This document shows, piece after piece, positions 8,667 through 17,879 of a DNA stretch of 54,595 nucleotides. Each line of letters starts with the position of its first letter. Positions within the stretch are counted from its first letter, which is position 1. Source of the DNA: Alphaproteobacteria bacterium. GTDB taxonomy: Bacteria > Pseudomonadota > Alphaproteobacteria > UBA2966 > CAIVPW01. The stretch is from NCBI GenBank assembly GCA_016869235.1, contig VGER01000001.1, positions 1-54,595 of the forward strand, read 5' to 3'. The notes under the pieces are model-generated. The model ran no database searches. It was not told the origin of the DNA and saw only the letters and a program-made list of their open reading frames with translations. Position numbers and translations under genes: made by a program.

Positions 8667-9461
8667 TCAGCCGGTGCTAGCCACTCCCACCGTCAGGCGC
8701 CCGATGATCTGGCCGTGCAGCGTCGGCTTGGCGGCGATTACGCCGTGGTGGCGTGTGGTCGGCCGCTTGTAGGTGAGCTCGACCCCGTCGCTGCCGGTGA
8801 CGCAGCCGCCCCCCGCGCGCACCAGGGCGTGCGCCCCGGCGATGTCCCAGTCGCTGGTCGGCGACATGGCGATGGCGGCGTCGTAGCGCCCCGCGGCCAC
8901 CAAGGCCATGCGGTAGGCGATGGAATGCACCGTGAAGAACTCGCACCCCTCCATCACGCCGCAGGCGCGCTCGATGGCGCTGCGGCTGCCGAGGATGCGC
9001 GCCGACGAGAGCTTGGCCTGTGGCGGCGGCTGCTGCAGCTTGCCGTTGACGCGCAGGCGCCCGCCCGCGGCGGCGAAGATCTCCTCGGTGGCCGGATTGG
9101 CCACGACGCCCGCCACCGGCTCGCCGTCGCACACCAGGCCGGCGGCGATGGCGAACTCGGGGTGGTGGCGGACGAAGGCGCGCGTCCCGTCGATGGGATC
9201 GCCGATCCACACGTACTTGCGCTCGAGCCGGCTGCCGTCGTCGGGCGATTCTTCCGACAGCCAGCCATAGTCGGGCCGCCCGCCGAGCAGGCGCTTCTTC
9301 AACAACTCGTCCACGGCGAGGTCTGCCTCGGTCACCGGATTGCCCGGGCTCTTCTCCCACACCTCGGCGCCGCGCGCGTAGTAGCGGCGGGCCAGCACCG
9401 CGGCCTCCTCGACCGCCGCGCGCAGCAGCTGGAAGTCTTGCCGGAGTCTCGCGCCGCTCAC
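8667..9461 (-). CDS. cysQ: Inositol monophosphatase-family protein, probable 3'(2'),5'-bisphosphate nucleotidase
   Basis: A 264-residue Mg-dependent phosphatase of the IMPase superfamily. Metal-binding motifs are visible: GNPVTEADLAVDE, WLSEESPDD, GDPIDGTRAFVR and SDWDIAGAHALV. The usual role in this clade is turnover of phosphoadenosine phosphate (CysQ), though an inositol phosphatase cannot be excluded. The GTG start overlaps the upstream pmbA stop as GTGA, so it is translated with the two PmbA genes. Confidence 0.88.
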   Translation of the reverse strand: MSGARLRQDFQLLRAAVEEAAVLARRYYARGAEVWEKSPGNPVTEADLAVDELLKKRLLGGRPDYGWLSEESPDDGSRLERKYVWIGDPIDGTRAFVRHHPEFAIAAGLVCDGEPVAGVVANPATEEIFAAAGGRLRVNGKLQQPPPQAKLSSARILGSRSAIERACGVMEGCEFFTVHSIAYRMALVAAGRYDAAIAMSPTSDWDIAGAHALVRAGGGCVTGSDGVELTYKRPTTRHHGVIAAKPTLHGQIIGRLTVGVASTG

Positions 9462-10816
9462 GTCCCCGCCACCGTCATGCCGTCGATGCGCAAGGTCGGA
9501 GCGTCGTGGCCGTAGCGGAACACGAGGTCGTTGGCGGCCGTCATGTTGCGGAACATGTCGCGCAGGTTGCCGGCGATGGTGAACTCGGAGATCGGCTCGC
9601 CGATGTTGCCGTTCTTGATCAGGAAGCCGGCGGCGCCGAGGCTATAGTCGCCCGTGACGATGTCGATGCCGTCGCCGTAGACGTTGGTGAGGTACACGCC
9701 GCGCCGGACGTCGGACATCAGCTCGTCCGGCGTCACCTTGCCGGCCTCGAGGAACAGGTTCGAGGATGCCGGCCCAGGCGGCGAGGAGAGGCCGCGGGCC
9801 GCATGGCCCGTGCTGCGCAAACCCAGCTGGCGCGCGTCCGCCGACGACAGCAGCCAGGTCTGAAGCACTCCGTCCTCGACCAGACCAAGGCGCCGGGATC
9901 GCACGCCCTCGGCGTCGAAGGCGCGCGAGCCCAGGCCGCGGCGGCGCAGCGGATCATCGACGATGGTGATGCCGGGGTTGCAGACCTGCTTGCCCATCTC
10001 GTTGCGCAAGAAGCTCGAGCCGCGCGCGATGGTGGCGCCGTTGATGGCGCCCTCCAGGCAGCCGAGCATGCCGTTGGCGATGCGCGGCTCGAACACCACC
10101 GGCATCGCCTTCGAATCGGGCTTGTGCGGGTTGAGGCGGCGCACCGCACGCCGGCCCGCCTCGCCGCCGATTTGCTCGGCGGGTTCGAGGTCGCCAAGAT
10201 GGCGCGCGCTGGAGAACGCGTAGTCCATCTCCATGGACGTGCCGCCGCCGGCAATCACCGCCACGCTCACGCCGAAGGCGGACGACTTTCCGGTGCCGAC
10301 GAAGCCGTGGCTGGTCACCAGTGCCAGGCTGCCGCGCACCCAGTTGGCGCTGGCGCCCGCCGAGTTGGTGACGCCATGCACCGCCAGGGCGGTGCCCTCG
10401 GCGGCAGCGGCGCGGGCATACAGCTCCTCGCCGCTCGGCTCGTGAGCGTCGAACAGGTCGAGGTCGGGAAGGGTGGTGGCCAGCAGCTCGGGCTCGGCGA
10501 GGCCGGCGTAAGGGTCCTCGGGCGTTGCCCGCGCCATGGCGATGGTGCGCTCGAGCAGCGTCTCCAGCGCGGCGCGCGAGTAGTCGGTGGTGGAGGTCAG
10601 CGCTTGGCGTTTGCCGAAGAAGACGCGCAGGCCGATGCCGCCGCCCTCCGAGCGCACCAGGTCTTCGCGCGTGCCCATGTTTTGGCTCACCGACATGGCG
10701 ATGCCCTCGATGTGCACGGCGTCCGCGGCGGTCACCCCGCGCCGCATGGCGCGGGCGACGAGGTCGCTCAGCAGTTCGAGCGGCTCGGTGCGCGCCTCCA
10801 ATTCGACAACGGCCAC
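9458..10816 (-). CDS. pmbA: PmbA/TldE-like protein, copy 1 (downstream)
   Basis: Predicted partner subunit of the TldD metalloprotease, 452 residues, the family's normal size. Recognisable blocks are MSVSQNMGTREDLVRSEGGG, FGKRQALTSTTDYS, EGAINGATIARGSSFLRNEMG, TGHAARGLSSPPGPASSNL and the conserved end PISEFTIAGNLRDMF to APTLRIDGMTVAG. It carries no HExxxH, as expected for the TldE side. It starts at GTG 10816, six bases after the stop of a second pmbA copy, with no obvious Shine-Dalgarno, suggesting coupling. It overlaps cysQ. Confidence 0.92.
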   Translation of the reverse strand: MAVVELEARTEPLELLSDLVARAMRRGVTAADAVHIEGIAMSVSQNMGTREDLVRSEGGGIGLRVFFGKRQALTSTTDYSRAALETLLERTIAMARATPEDPYAGLAEPELLATTLPDLDLFDAHEPSGEELYARAAAAEGTALAVHGVTNSAGASANWVRGSLALVTSHGFVGTGKSSAFGVSVAVIAGGGTSMEMDYAFSSARHLGDLEPAEQIGGEAGRRAVRRLNPHKPDSKAMPVVFEPRIANGMLGCLEGAINGATIARGSSFLRNEMGKQVCNPGITIVDDPLRRRGLGSRAFDAEGVRSRRLGLVEDGVLQTWLLSSADARQLGLRSTGHAARGLSSPPGPASSNLFLEAGKVTPDELMSDVRRGVYLTNVYGDGIDIVTGDYSLGAAGFLIKNGNIGEPISEFTIAGNLRDMFRNMTAANDLVFRYGHDAPTLRIDGMTVAGT

Positions 10817-10822
10817 GGCGGC

Positions 10823-12184
10823 TTACTTGCCGGCCACGGTCATGCCGTCGATGCGCAGGGTGGGCGCGTTGGTGCCATAGCGGAACTCGAGGTCGTTGGC
10901 CGGCGTGACGTTGGCGAACATCGTGCGCAAGTTGCCGGCGATGGTGAACTCCGAGATCGGATGGGCGCGCTTGCCGTTCTCGATCAGGAAGCCCGACGCG
11001 CCGCGGCTGTAGTCGCCGGTCACCATGTTGACGCCGAAACCGATCAGGTCGGTGAGCCAAACGCCGAGCTTGATGTCGGCGATCAGCTCGTCGGGCGTCA
11101 GCGTGCCGGGCTCCATGTAGAGGTTGCTCGCCGACGGCCCCGGCGGCGAGGCGATGCCGCGCGCGGCGTGGCCGGTGGTCTTCAGGCCCAATTGGCGCGC
11201 CGAGGCGCTCGACAGCATCCAGGTCTTGAGCACGCCGTCCTCGATCAGCGCCCACGCGCGCGTGACGACGCCTTCGCCGTCGAACGGGCGCGAGCCGAGC
11301 CCGCGCAGGCGGTGCGGGTCATCGACGATCGTGACCGTATCGGGAAACACCTTCTTTCCCATGTCGTTGCGCAGGAAACTCGTGCCGCGCGCGATCGAGG
11401 TGCCGGAAATGGCGCCGGCGAAATGGCCCAGGATGCTGTTCGAGATGCGCGGCTCGTAGATCACCGGCACGCTCATCGACTCGACCTTGCGCGGGTTGAG
11501 CCGCTTCACCGAGCGCTCGCCGGCTTCCTGGCCGACCGTGGCGGCGGCCTCGAGGTCGTCGTGGAAGCGCGCCCGGCTCATGGCGTAGTCGGTCTCCATC
11601 GCCGTGCCGGTGCCGGCGATCATCGACGCGACGGTCGAGTACATCGAGCTGGCGTAGCCGCCGGCGAATCCGTCGGAGGTCACCAGCATGTTCTCGCTGC
11701 GCGACCAGCTGGCCGATGCGCCGTCGGAGTTGGTGACGCCTTTGACGGCGCGAGCCGCGTTTTCTGCCTCGGCGGCGCGCTGATAGAGCGCCTCGCCGTC
11801 GGGCTCGTAGGTGTCAAGCATCTCGAGCTTGGGGAAATGCTTGGCCAGAAGCTCCGGCTCGGCGAGGCCGCAGTAAGGATCCTCGGGCGCCGCGCGCGCC
11901 ATCGACACGACGCGGTCGAGGAGCGCGTCGAGGGTCGAGGGAGTCACGTCGCTGGTCGACACCATCGCCTGGCGCTTGCCGACGAAGGCGCGCAGGCCGA
12001 TGTGCCGCCCCTCCGCGCGCTTGAGGTTCTCGCGCGCGCCGAGGCGCTGGCTCACCGACATCGATTGGTGGTCGACCAGCACGGCGTCGGCGGCCGTCGC
12101 ACCCTTGCGCTTGGCGCGGCTCACCAGGTCGGACAGCACGGCGACCGGCTGCGGACGGGTCTTCTCGGCGGTGGAAGCGCGCAT
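10823..12184 (-). CDS. pmbA: PmbA/TldE-like protein, copy 2 (upstream)
   Basis: Second tandem PmbA/TldE homologue, 453 residues from the ATG at 12184; an in-frame extension to 12244 has no family similarity. It shares long blocks with copy 1 (TSFLRNDMGKKV, TGHAARGIASPPGPSASNLY, PISEFTIAGNLRTMF, APTLRIDGMTVAGK) but differs throughout the N-terminal half, so this is an old duplication. Like copy 1 it lacks the metal-binding motif found in TldD at 18.5-20 kb. Having two TldE-type partners for one TldD in the window is unusual. Confidence 0.92.
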   Translation of the reverse strand: MRASTAEKTRPQPVAVLSDLVSRAKRKGATAADAVLVDHQSMSVSQRLGARENLKRAEGRHIGLRAFVGKRQAMVSTSDVTPSTLDALLDRVVSMARAAPEDPYCGLAEPELLAKHFPKLEMLDTYEPDGEALYQRAAEAENAARAVKGVTNSDGASASWSRSENMLVTSDGFAGGYASSMYSTVASMIAGTGTAMETDYAMSRARFHDDLEAAATVGQEAGERSVKRLNPRKVESMSVPVIYEPRISNSILGHFAGAISGTSIARGTSFLRNDMGKKVFPDTVTIVDDPHRLRGLGSRPFDGEGVVTRAWALIEDGVLKTWMLSSASARQLGLKTTGHAARGIASPPGPSASNLYMEPGTLTPDELIADIKLGVWLTDLIGFGVNMVTGDYSRGASGFLIENGKRAHPISEFTIAGNLRTMFANVTPANDLEFRYGTNAPTLRIDGMTVAGK

Positions 12185-12289
12185 GAGCACGGCCTTGGCT
12201 GGAGGAAGTCGCCCGCCCAGGGAGAGCCCAAGCGGTTGCTCCACTATATGGGGCGCCCTGGCGCCGCCGCCAGCGGGCGCGTACCCGCT

Positions 12290-13138
12290 TCAGTGCGCCG
12301 GAACCCCGCACATCTTCGCGCTCTCCAGCCACAGGCGCTCGGCTGCTGCATCGTCCTGGGCCGAGGGCGACGTCGGCGCGAGGCGGCGGCGCTCGTAGTA
12401 GCCGCCGCTGGCACCTTCGACGTCCGGCGAGGATGCCAGCCAGATCGGCGTGTCGGCGCCACGCCACGGCGTCAGCATGAACAGCTTGGCCAGGGGCGCC
12501 ACTACCGACACCCACGGACCGACCCGCCAGATGTCGGTCGCCACCATGCCGGGATGGCAGACGGTGGCGGTCACGGTGCTGCCCGCTAGCCGGCGCGCCA
12601 GCGCGCGCGTGAACAGGACGTTGGCGAGCTTCGACTGCGCGTACGCGTCCCACACCGAATAGCCGCGCGCGCGATGCAGGTCGTCGAAGTCGAGGCGGCC
12701 GCGCCAGTGTGCTCCTGACGAGACCGTGACGATGCGGGCGCGCGGCGCCGCGGCGAGCCGGTCGCGCAACAGGTGCATGAGCAGGAACGGCGCCAGGTGG
12801 TTCACGGCGAACGTCGTCTCGAAACCATCGTGGGTGACGACGCGCCTGCCCAGGGCGACGCCGGCGTTGTTCACCAGGATGTCGACGTGCGGATAGCGGT
12901 CGACCAGTTTGGCGCTGAGGTGGCGCACGTCGTGTAGGCGGGTGAAATCAGCGAAGAACGCTTCGGCCTTGCCACCGGCCTCCTCGATGCGCACGCGCGT
13001 GTTGTGGGTGCGCTCGACGTTGCGTCCGGCCACCGCAACCGTCGCGCCGAGCTTGGCAAGTCCGTAGGCGACCTCGGCGCCAATGCCGGCCGAGGCGCCG
13101 GTGACGACGGCGACCTTGCCGGCAAGGGGGTGCGTCAC
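12290..13138 (-). CDS. Short-chain dehydrogenase/reductase (retinol-dehydrogenase-like)
   Basis: A 282-residue NAD(P)-dependent oxidoreductase with the Rossmann motif VTGASAGIGAEVAYGLAKLG, VDILVNNAGVALG, the catalytic serine in VTVSSGAHW and the YxxxK pair in DAYAQSKLANVLF. The overall pattern resembles retinol dehydrogenase or WW-domain oxidoreductase type SDRs. The substrate is unknown. It lies 4 bases after the end of ubiD on the same strand and may be cotranscribed, but no ubiquinone role follows from that alone. Confidence 0.88.
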   Translation of the reverse strand: MTHPLAGKVAVVTGASAGIGAEVAYGLAKLGATVAVAGRNVERTHNTRVRIEEAGGKAEAFFADFTRLHDVRHLSAKLVDRYPHVDILVNNAGVALGRRVVTHDGFETTFAVNHLAPFLLMHLLRDRLAAAPRARIVTVSSGAHWRGRLDFDDLHRARGYSVWDAYAQSKLANVLFTRALARRLAGSTVTATVCHPGMVATDIWRVGPWVSVVAPLAKLFMLTPWRGADTPIWLASSPDVEGASGGYYERRRLAPTSPSAQDDAAAERLWLESAKMCGVPAH

Positions 13139-13142
13139 GCGC

Positions 13143-14654
13143 CTACTTCCAGATCGGCGCGCCGCTGCCGGGCAGTCCGAGCGTCTTCCACTTCTCGGTC
13201 ACGGCGCGCACCACGGATTCGTCCATGCGGATGGGAGTGCCCCACGTGCGATGCGTCTCGGGCGGCAGCTTGGTGGTGGCATCGAGGCCGATCTTGCCGC
13301 CGAGCCCTGACTCCGGACTGGCGAAGTCGAGATAGTCGATGGCGGTGCGCTCGGTCACCAGGATATCCCGGGCGGGGTCCATGTTCACCGACACGGCCCA
13401 CATGACGTCCTTCCAGTTGCGCACGTCGATGGTCTCGTCCACGACGATGATCCACTTGGTGTAGAGGAATTGGCGCAGGTAGCTCCAGATGCCCATCATG
13501 ATGCGCCGTGCCTGCCCGGCGTAGCGCTTCTTGATCGACACCACCGCGATGCGGTAGCTGCACGCCTCCGGCGGCAGCCAGAAGTCGACGATCTCCGGGA
13601 ACTGCTGCTCTAGGAGCGGCACGAACACCTCGTTGAGCGCCGCGCCGAGGATGCTCGGCTCGTCGGGCGGCCGTCCGGTGAACGTGGACAGGTAGATCGG
13701 CTGGCGGCGCATGGTGATCGCCGACACGGTGAACACCGGGAACTGCTCCACCGAGTTGTAGAAGCCGGTGTGATCGCCGTAGGGGCCCTCGTCGCGGTAG
13801 TCGTCGAGGGACACGTGGCCTTCGATGACGATCTCCGCCTCGGCCGGCACCTTGAGCGGCACGGTCTTGCAGTCCACGAGATCGACGCGCGCGCCGCGCA
13901 AGAGGCCGGCGAACTGGTACTCGGAAAGCGTGTCCGGCACCGGCGTGACCGCGGCCAGGATGGTGCCGGGGTCGGCGCCGATCACCGCCGCGGCGGGCAG
14001 GGGCTCGCGCTTCTGCTGCTTCCAGCGGTCGTGGTGCTGGGCGCCGCCGCGGTGCTTGAGCCAGCGCATCAGCGTCGTACGCTTATCCACCACCTGCATG
14101 CGGTAGATGCCGAGGTTGAACGAGTCCTCGGCAGCCTCGCTGGGGCCCTTGGTGACGATGAGTGGCCAGGTGATCACCGGCGCCGGCTCGTTCGGCCAGC
14201 AGGTCTGGATGGGCAGACGGCCGAGGTCAATGGCGTCCCCGGTCAGCACGACCTCATGGCAGGGCGCGGCGCCACGCCGGGTCGCGGGGCGCATGCTCAT
14301 CGCTTGCTTCACCAGCGGCAGCATGTCGAACGCCTCGCGCCAGCCCGACGGCGGCTCCGGTTGGCGCAGGAAGGCGAGCGTCTCGCCCAGCGCGCGCAAG
14401 TCCTTGGGTTCGCGCTCCATGCCCCAGGCGACGCGCTCCACCGTGCCGAACAGGTTGACCAGCACCGGCATCTCCGAACGCGTGCCGTCAGCCTTACTGA
14501 CGTTCTCGAACAGGACCGCAGGGCCGGCCTCCGCGAGCAGCCGCGTCTGGATCTCGGTCATCTCCAGCACGGTCGAGACGGGCTCCTTGACGCGCACCAG
14601 CCGCCCGCTGCTCTCCAGGCGAGCGATGAAATCGCGCAGCGACGTGTAGGCCAT
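13143..14654 (-). CDS. ubiD: UbiD family decarboxylase (4-hydroxy-3-polyprenylbenzoate decarboxylase)
   Basis: A 503-residue prenylated-FMN-dependent decarboxylase of ubiquinone synthesis. Typical blocks include LPIQTCWPNEPAPVITWPL, SFNLGIYRMQVVDKRTTLMR, the active-site region YRDEGPYGDHTGFYN and the C-terminal GGKIGLDATTK. The neighbour ubiA makes its expected substrate, 4-hydroxy-3-polyprenylbenzoate, which supports the ubiquinone role over the many other UbiD substrates. The flavin prenyltransferase ubiX is not in the window. The start is ATG at 14652-14654. Confidence 0.94.
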   Translation of the reverse strand: MAYTSLRDFIARLESSGRLVRVKEPVSTVLEMTEIQTRLLAEAGPAVLFENVSKADGTRSEMPVLVNLFGTVERVAWGMEREPKDLRALGETLAFLRQPEPPSGWREAFDMLPLVKQAMSMRPATRRGAAPCHEVVLTGDAIDLGRLPIQTCWPNEPAPVITWPLIVTKGPSEAAEDSFNLGIYRMQVVDKRTTLMRWLKHRGGAQHHDRWKQQKREPLPAAAVIGADPGTILAAVTPVPDTLSEYQFAGLLRGARVDLVDCKTVPLKVPAEAEIVIEGHVSLDDYRDEGPYGDHTGFYNSVEQFPVFTVSAITMRRQPIYLSTFTGRPPDEPSILGAALNEVFVPLLEQQFPEIVDFWLPPEACSYRIAVVSIKKRYAGQARRIMMGIWSYLRQFLYTKWIIVVDETIDVRNWKDVMWAVSVNMDPARDILVTERTAIDYLDFASPESGLGGKIGLDATTKLPPETHRTWGTPIRMDESVVRAVTEKWKTLGLPGSGAPIWK

Positions 14655-14667
14655 GCGCGCGCGCCCG

Positions 14668-15714
14668 TCAGCGATACAGGAGGAAGCCGCCGTACACGTT
14701 GGCGACGACGACGGCCAGGAACACCAGGATGCCGAAGGTGTGGTTGGAGCGGAACTTGGCCAAGCAGTCGTCCGCCTCGTCGGGCTTCAGGTCGGCGACC
14801 TGCCAGGCCAGGTGCATGCCCGCCGCGACGGCCAATGCCGCGAAGGGGAGCGTAGGCACGCGGCTCAGCCACGCCGCGAAGCAGATACACACGAACGCAA
14901 TCGTATAGAAGCCCGCCAGCCACGCCTTGACGTTGGCGCTGAACTTGATTGCGGTTGACTTCAACCCGAGCAGCTGGTCGTCGTCCTTGTCCTGCAGCGC
15001 GTAGATGGTGTCGTAGCCGATCACCCACGCGACGCTGCCGGCGTAAAGAACCAGCGGCGCGAGCGACAGCTCGCCGGTGAACGCCGCCCAGCCCAGCAGC
15101 GCGCCCCACGAGAAGGCGATGCCCAACACCGCCTGCGGCCAGAAGGTGACGCGCTTGGCGAGCGGATAGATCGCGACGATCACCACGGACGCGAATCCAA
15201 GCCCGATGGCGAAGCGGTTGAAGCTCAAGAGCAGGGCAAGACTGACGAGCAGCAGGATCGTCAGCAGCACGACGGCGCCGCGCACGCTCGCGGCGCCGGA
15301 CGCCAGCGGACGGCTGGCGGTGCGCGCCACCTTGGCGTCGATGTCGCGGTCGATGATGTCGTTCCACACGCAGCCGGCGCCGCGCATTGCGAAGGCGCCG
15401 ATCAGGAACAGCACCATGAGGATCGGATCGGGCAGGCCCTCGCCGTTGGCGCCCGCCCCAGTGACGGCCCAGCGCCAGCCGGTGGGCGCCTCTCGCGCCG
15501 CCATGGCGATCGACCACCAGCACGGCCACGACAGGAGCCACGCGCCGATCGGCCGGTCGAAGCGGGCGAGCCGCAGGTAGGGGCGCAGGCGGTGCGGAGC
15601 GGCGCCGTCGACCCAGTTGCCGGGTGCGGCGTCGGCCGCCGGGCGGCCTGCCGCCACCGTTTCCTTGGGATGCTCCACGCGACTATGTGTAGCGGGAACG
15701 TCATGGGCGCTCAA
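14668..15714 (-). CDS. ubiA: 4-hydroxybenzoate polyprenyltransferase
   Basis: An integral membrane prenyltransferase that attaches the polyprenyl tail to 4-hydroxybenzoate in ubiquinone synthesis. The 348 residues contain both Asp-rich motifs, NDIIDRDID and DTIYALQDKDDD, and several hydrophobic helices (for example ILMVLFLIGAFAM). The likely start is TTG at 15714, preceded by GAGG; GTG at 15678 is an alternative that would drop 12 residues. It is followed by ubiD 13 bases on. Confidence 0.93.
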   Translation of the reverse strand: MSAHDVPATHSRVEHPKETVAAGRPAADAAPGNWVDGAAPHRLRPYLRLARFDRPIGAWLLSWPCWWSIAMAAREAPTGWRWAVTGAGANGEGLPDPILMVLFLIGAFAMRGAGCVWNDIIDRDIDAKVARTASRPLASGAASVRGAVVLLTILLLVSLALLLSFNRFAIGLGFASVVIVAIYPLAKRVTFWPQAVLGIAFSWGALLGWAAFTGELSLAPLVLYAGSVAWVIGYDTIYALQDKDDDQLLGLKSTAIKFSANVKAWLAGFYTIAFVCICFAAWLSRVPTLPFAALAVAAGMHLAWQVADLKPDEADDCLAKFRSNHTFGILVFLAVVVANVYGGFLLYR

Positions 15715-15848
15715 ACGCGCCTCGATGCTACCCTGTGGTTGAGATCGCGCTTGGCTGCCACCACCTCTTCCGGCGAGCCAGTCCCCCGGCTTGCCGCAGG
15801 CGGCCCCCGTCGCGGGCGACTACACTGAAGAAGGAAGCAGCGCCGCCC

Positions 15849-17216
15849 ATGGGCATTATCCAGACCCTGTCGCCGCCGGTCGAATCCAAGGCCGACCTGA
15901 TCGGTCACCTCGCCGCTGGCGCCAAGCCGCTGGACGATTGGCGCATCGGCACCGAGCACGAGAAATTCGCCTACCGCACGCGCGACTTCACGCCGCTCGC
16001 CCACGAAGGCGACGACGGCATCGCCTCGCTGCTCGAGGGCCTTGCCGAGCGCTACGGCTGGCGGCCGGTGCGCGAGAACGGCAACATCATCGCCCTGTCG
16101 TTCGGCAAGCAGTCGGTTACGCTCGAGCCCGGCGGCCAAGTCGAGTTGTCCGGCTCGCCGCTCAAGACCATCCACGAGACCTGCGTCGAGGTGAACACGC
16201 ACCTGCGCCAGGTGAAGGAAGTGGCCGAGGATCTCGGCATTGCGTTCCTCGGCGTCGGCTTCCAGCCGAAGTGGAAACTTGCCGACATCCCAGTTATGCC
16301 CAAGCAGCGCTACGGCGTGATGCGCAAATACATGCCGACGCGCGGCGCCCACGGCCTCGACATGATGTTCCGCACCTGCACGGTGCAGGTGAACCTCGAC
16401 TTCGAATCCGAAGCCGACATGGTGAAGAAGTTCCGCACCTCCCTGGCGCTGCAGCCGGTGGCGACCGCGCTGTTCGCCAACTCGCCGTTCACCGAGGGCA
16501 AGCCGAACGGCTACCAGAGCTACCGCAGCCACCTCTGGCAGCACACCGATCCCGACCGCACCGGCATGCCTGCATTCGTCTTCGAGAGCGGCATGGGCTT
16601 CGAGCGCTACGTCGACTGGGCGCTGACGGTGCCGATGTACTTCGTCATTCGCAACGGCCAGTACATCCCCGTGCACAAGCAGACGTTCGCCGATTTCCTG
16701 GACGGCCGTCTCGAGGTCCTGCCGGGCGAGCGTCCCACCCTCGACGACTGGGCGACGCACCTCACTACGCTGTTCCCGGAAGTGCGCCTGAAGCAGTACC
16801 TGGAGATGCGCGGTTGCGATGGCGGCCCGTGGGCGCGCCTATGCGCGCTGCCTGCCCTGTGGGTTGGCCTGCTCTACGATGGCGCGGCACTCGATGCCGC
16901 CTACGACCTCATCAAGGATTGGAGCGTGGCGGAGCGCGAGGCCATGCATCGCGCGGTGCCGCGCCTCGGCCTCGGCGCGCCGGCGCCAGGTGGGCGCAAG
17001 GTGCTCGACCTTGCGCGCCAGATCGTGGCGATCGCCGAGACCGGTCTGCATCGCCGCGATTGCTGCAGCCACAAGGGTGGCGACGAGCACATCTACCTCG
17101 AGCCGCTCAAGGAGATCGCGGCGAGCGGCAGGAGCGCCGCCACCGTGCTGCTCGAGAAGTTCCACGGGCCGTGGGGCGGCTCCGTCGAGCCCCTGTTCCG
17201 CGAGTACGCCTACTAA
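15849..17216 (+). CDS. gshA: Glutamate--cysteine ligase, plant/alphaproteobacterial type
   Basis: Forms gamma-glutamylcysteine, the first step of glutathione synthesis. The 455-residue protein from ATG 15849 (AAGGAAG upstream) has the class II GCS2 signature: DDWRIGTEHEKFAY, VTLEPGGQVELSGSPL, MFRTCTVQVNLDF, ANSPFTEGKPNGYQSYR and EMRGCDGGP. The length matches the plant-like enzymes rather than E. coli GshA. The next gene follows after 9 bases, so an operon with the exonuclease and methyltransferase is likely. Confidence 0.95.
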   Translation: MGIIQTLSPPVESKADLIGHLAAGAKPLDDWRIGTEHEKFAYRTRDFTPLAHEGDDGIASLLEGLAERYGWRPVRENGNIIALSFGKQSVTLEPGGQVELSGSPLKTIHETCVEVNTHLRQVKEVAEDLGIAFLGVGFQPKWKLADIPVMPKQRYGVMRKYMPTRGAHGLDMMFRTCTVQVNLDFESEADMVKKFRTSLALQPVATALFANSPFTEGKPNGYQSYRSHLWQHTDPDRTGMPAFVFESGMGFERYVDWALTVPMYFVIRNGQYIPVHKQTFADFLDGRLEVLPGERPTLDDWATHLTTLFPEVRLKQYLEMRGCDGGPWARLCALPALWVGLLYDGAALDAAYDLIKDWSVAEREAMHRAVPRLGLGAPAPGGRKVLDLARQIVAIAETGLHRRDCCSHKGGDEHIYLEPLKEIAASGRSAATVLLEKFHGPWGGSVEPLFREYAY

Positions 17217-17225
17217 GGATCCGTC

Positions 17226-17879
17226 GTGGATCGCGCGCCGACCTGGGTCGACGACCCATCCGAAGGCTTGGTGCGCCGCGGCAACTCCGGCTGCTTCGTC
17301 GTCACCGACATCGAGACCGACGGCCCGCAGCCGGGCGCCAATTCCATGCGCACCTTCGCTTCGGTGGCGGTCACCGAGGATGGCGACATCATCGGCCAGT
17401 TCGAGGGCTGCCTGGCGCCGCTCGACGGCGCGGCGCCCCACCCCAAGACTCTTGCCTGGCTACAGGGCCAGCCCGCCGTGTGGGCGGATATCGTTCGCGA
17501 TCCGCGCCCGGCCCGCGAGGTGATGGCCGCGTTCGCCGCCTGGGTGCGCGCGTTGCCGCACGAGCCGGTGTTCACGTCGCACCCGCTGGCGTTCGACGGG
17601 TTCTGGATCGACTGGTACCTGCGCCACACGCTCGGCCTGCGCCTCGACAAAGGCGCATACCCCGGCGAGCGCCTGTTCTTCGGCGCCGGACTCGATCTGC
17701 CCAGCCTCATCATGGGCGTGACGGGGTGGGACTACGCGCGCTGCCGATTCCAGTACTACCCGGTGGAATGGCTCGGCGGGCACGCGCACACGCATCGTGC
17801 CATCGACGACGCCTTGGGCTACGCCAGCATCCTGCGCGAGATGCTGCGCCGCCTGCGCGCCTCCGCCGCCTCGCCATGA
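17226..17879 (+). CDS. DEDD-type 3'-5' exonuclease-like protein
   Basis: A 217-residue protein with an RNase H-like exonuclease pattern: VVTDIETDGPQPG (acidic motif I), SHPLAFDGFWIDWYL (motif II) and AHTHRAIDDALGYA (motif III), arranged as in DnaQ/oligoribonuclease-type enzymes. Whether it acts on RNA or DNA cannot be told; it is distinct from the short oligoribonuclease Orn. It starts at GTG 17226 after AAGGAT and its stop overlaps the methyltransferase start (ATGA). Confidence 0.75.
   Translation: MDRAPTWVDDPSEGLVRRGNSGCFVVTDIETDGPQPGANSMRTFASVAVTEDGDIIGQFEGCLAPLDGAAPHPKTLAWLQGQPAVWADIVRDPRPAREVMAAFAAWVRALPHEPVFTSHPLAFDGFWIDWYLRHTLGLRLDKGAYPGERLFFGAGLDLPSLIMGVTGWDYARCRFQYYPVEWLGGHAHTHRAIDDALGYASILREMLRRLRASAASP

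Noticed and set aside
9506..12589. A 1027-codon plus-strand open frame across both pmbA genes
   Set aside because: It is antisense to two well-conserved genes and has the Ala/Arg/His-rich composition typical of GC-rich shadow frames; no family motif.
15791..17870. Long plus-strand frame overlapping gshA and the exonuclease
   Set aside because: Arg/Pro/Ala-rich shadow in another frame; only its last 213 codons (from 17876) are a real gene.
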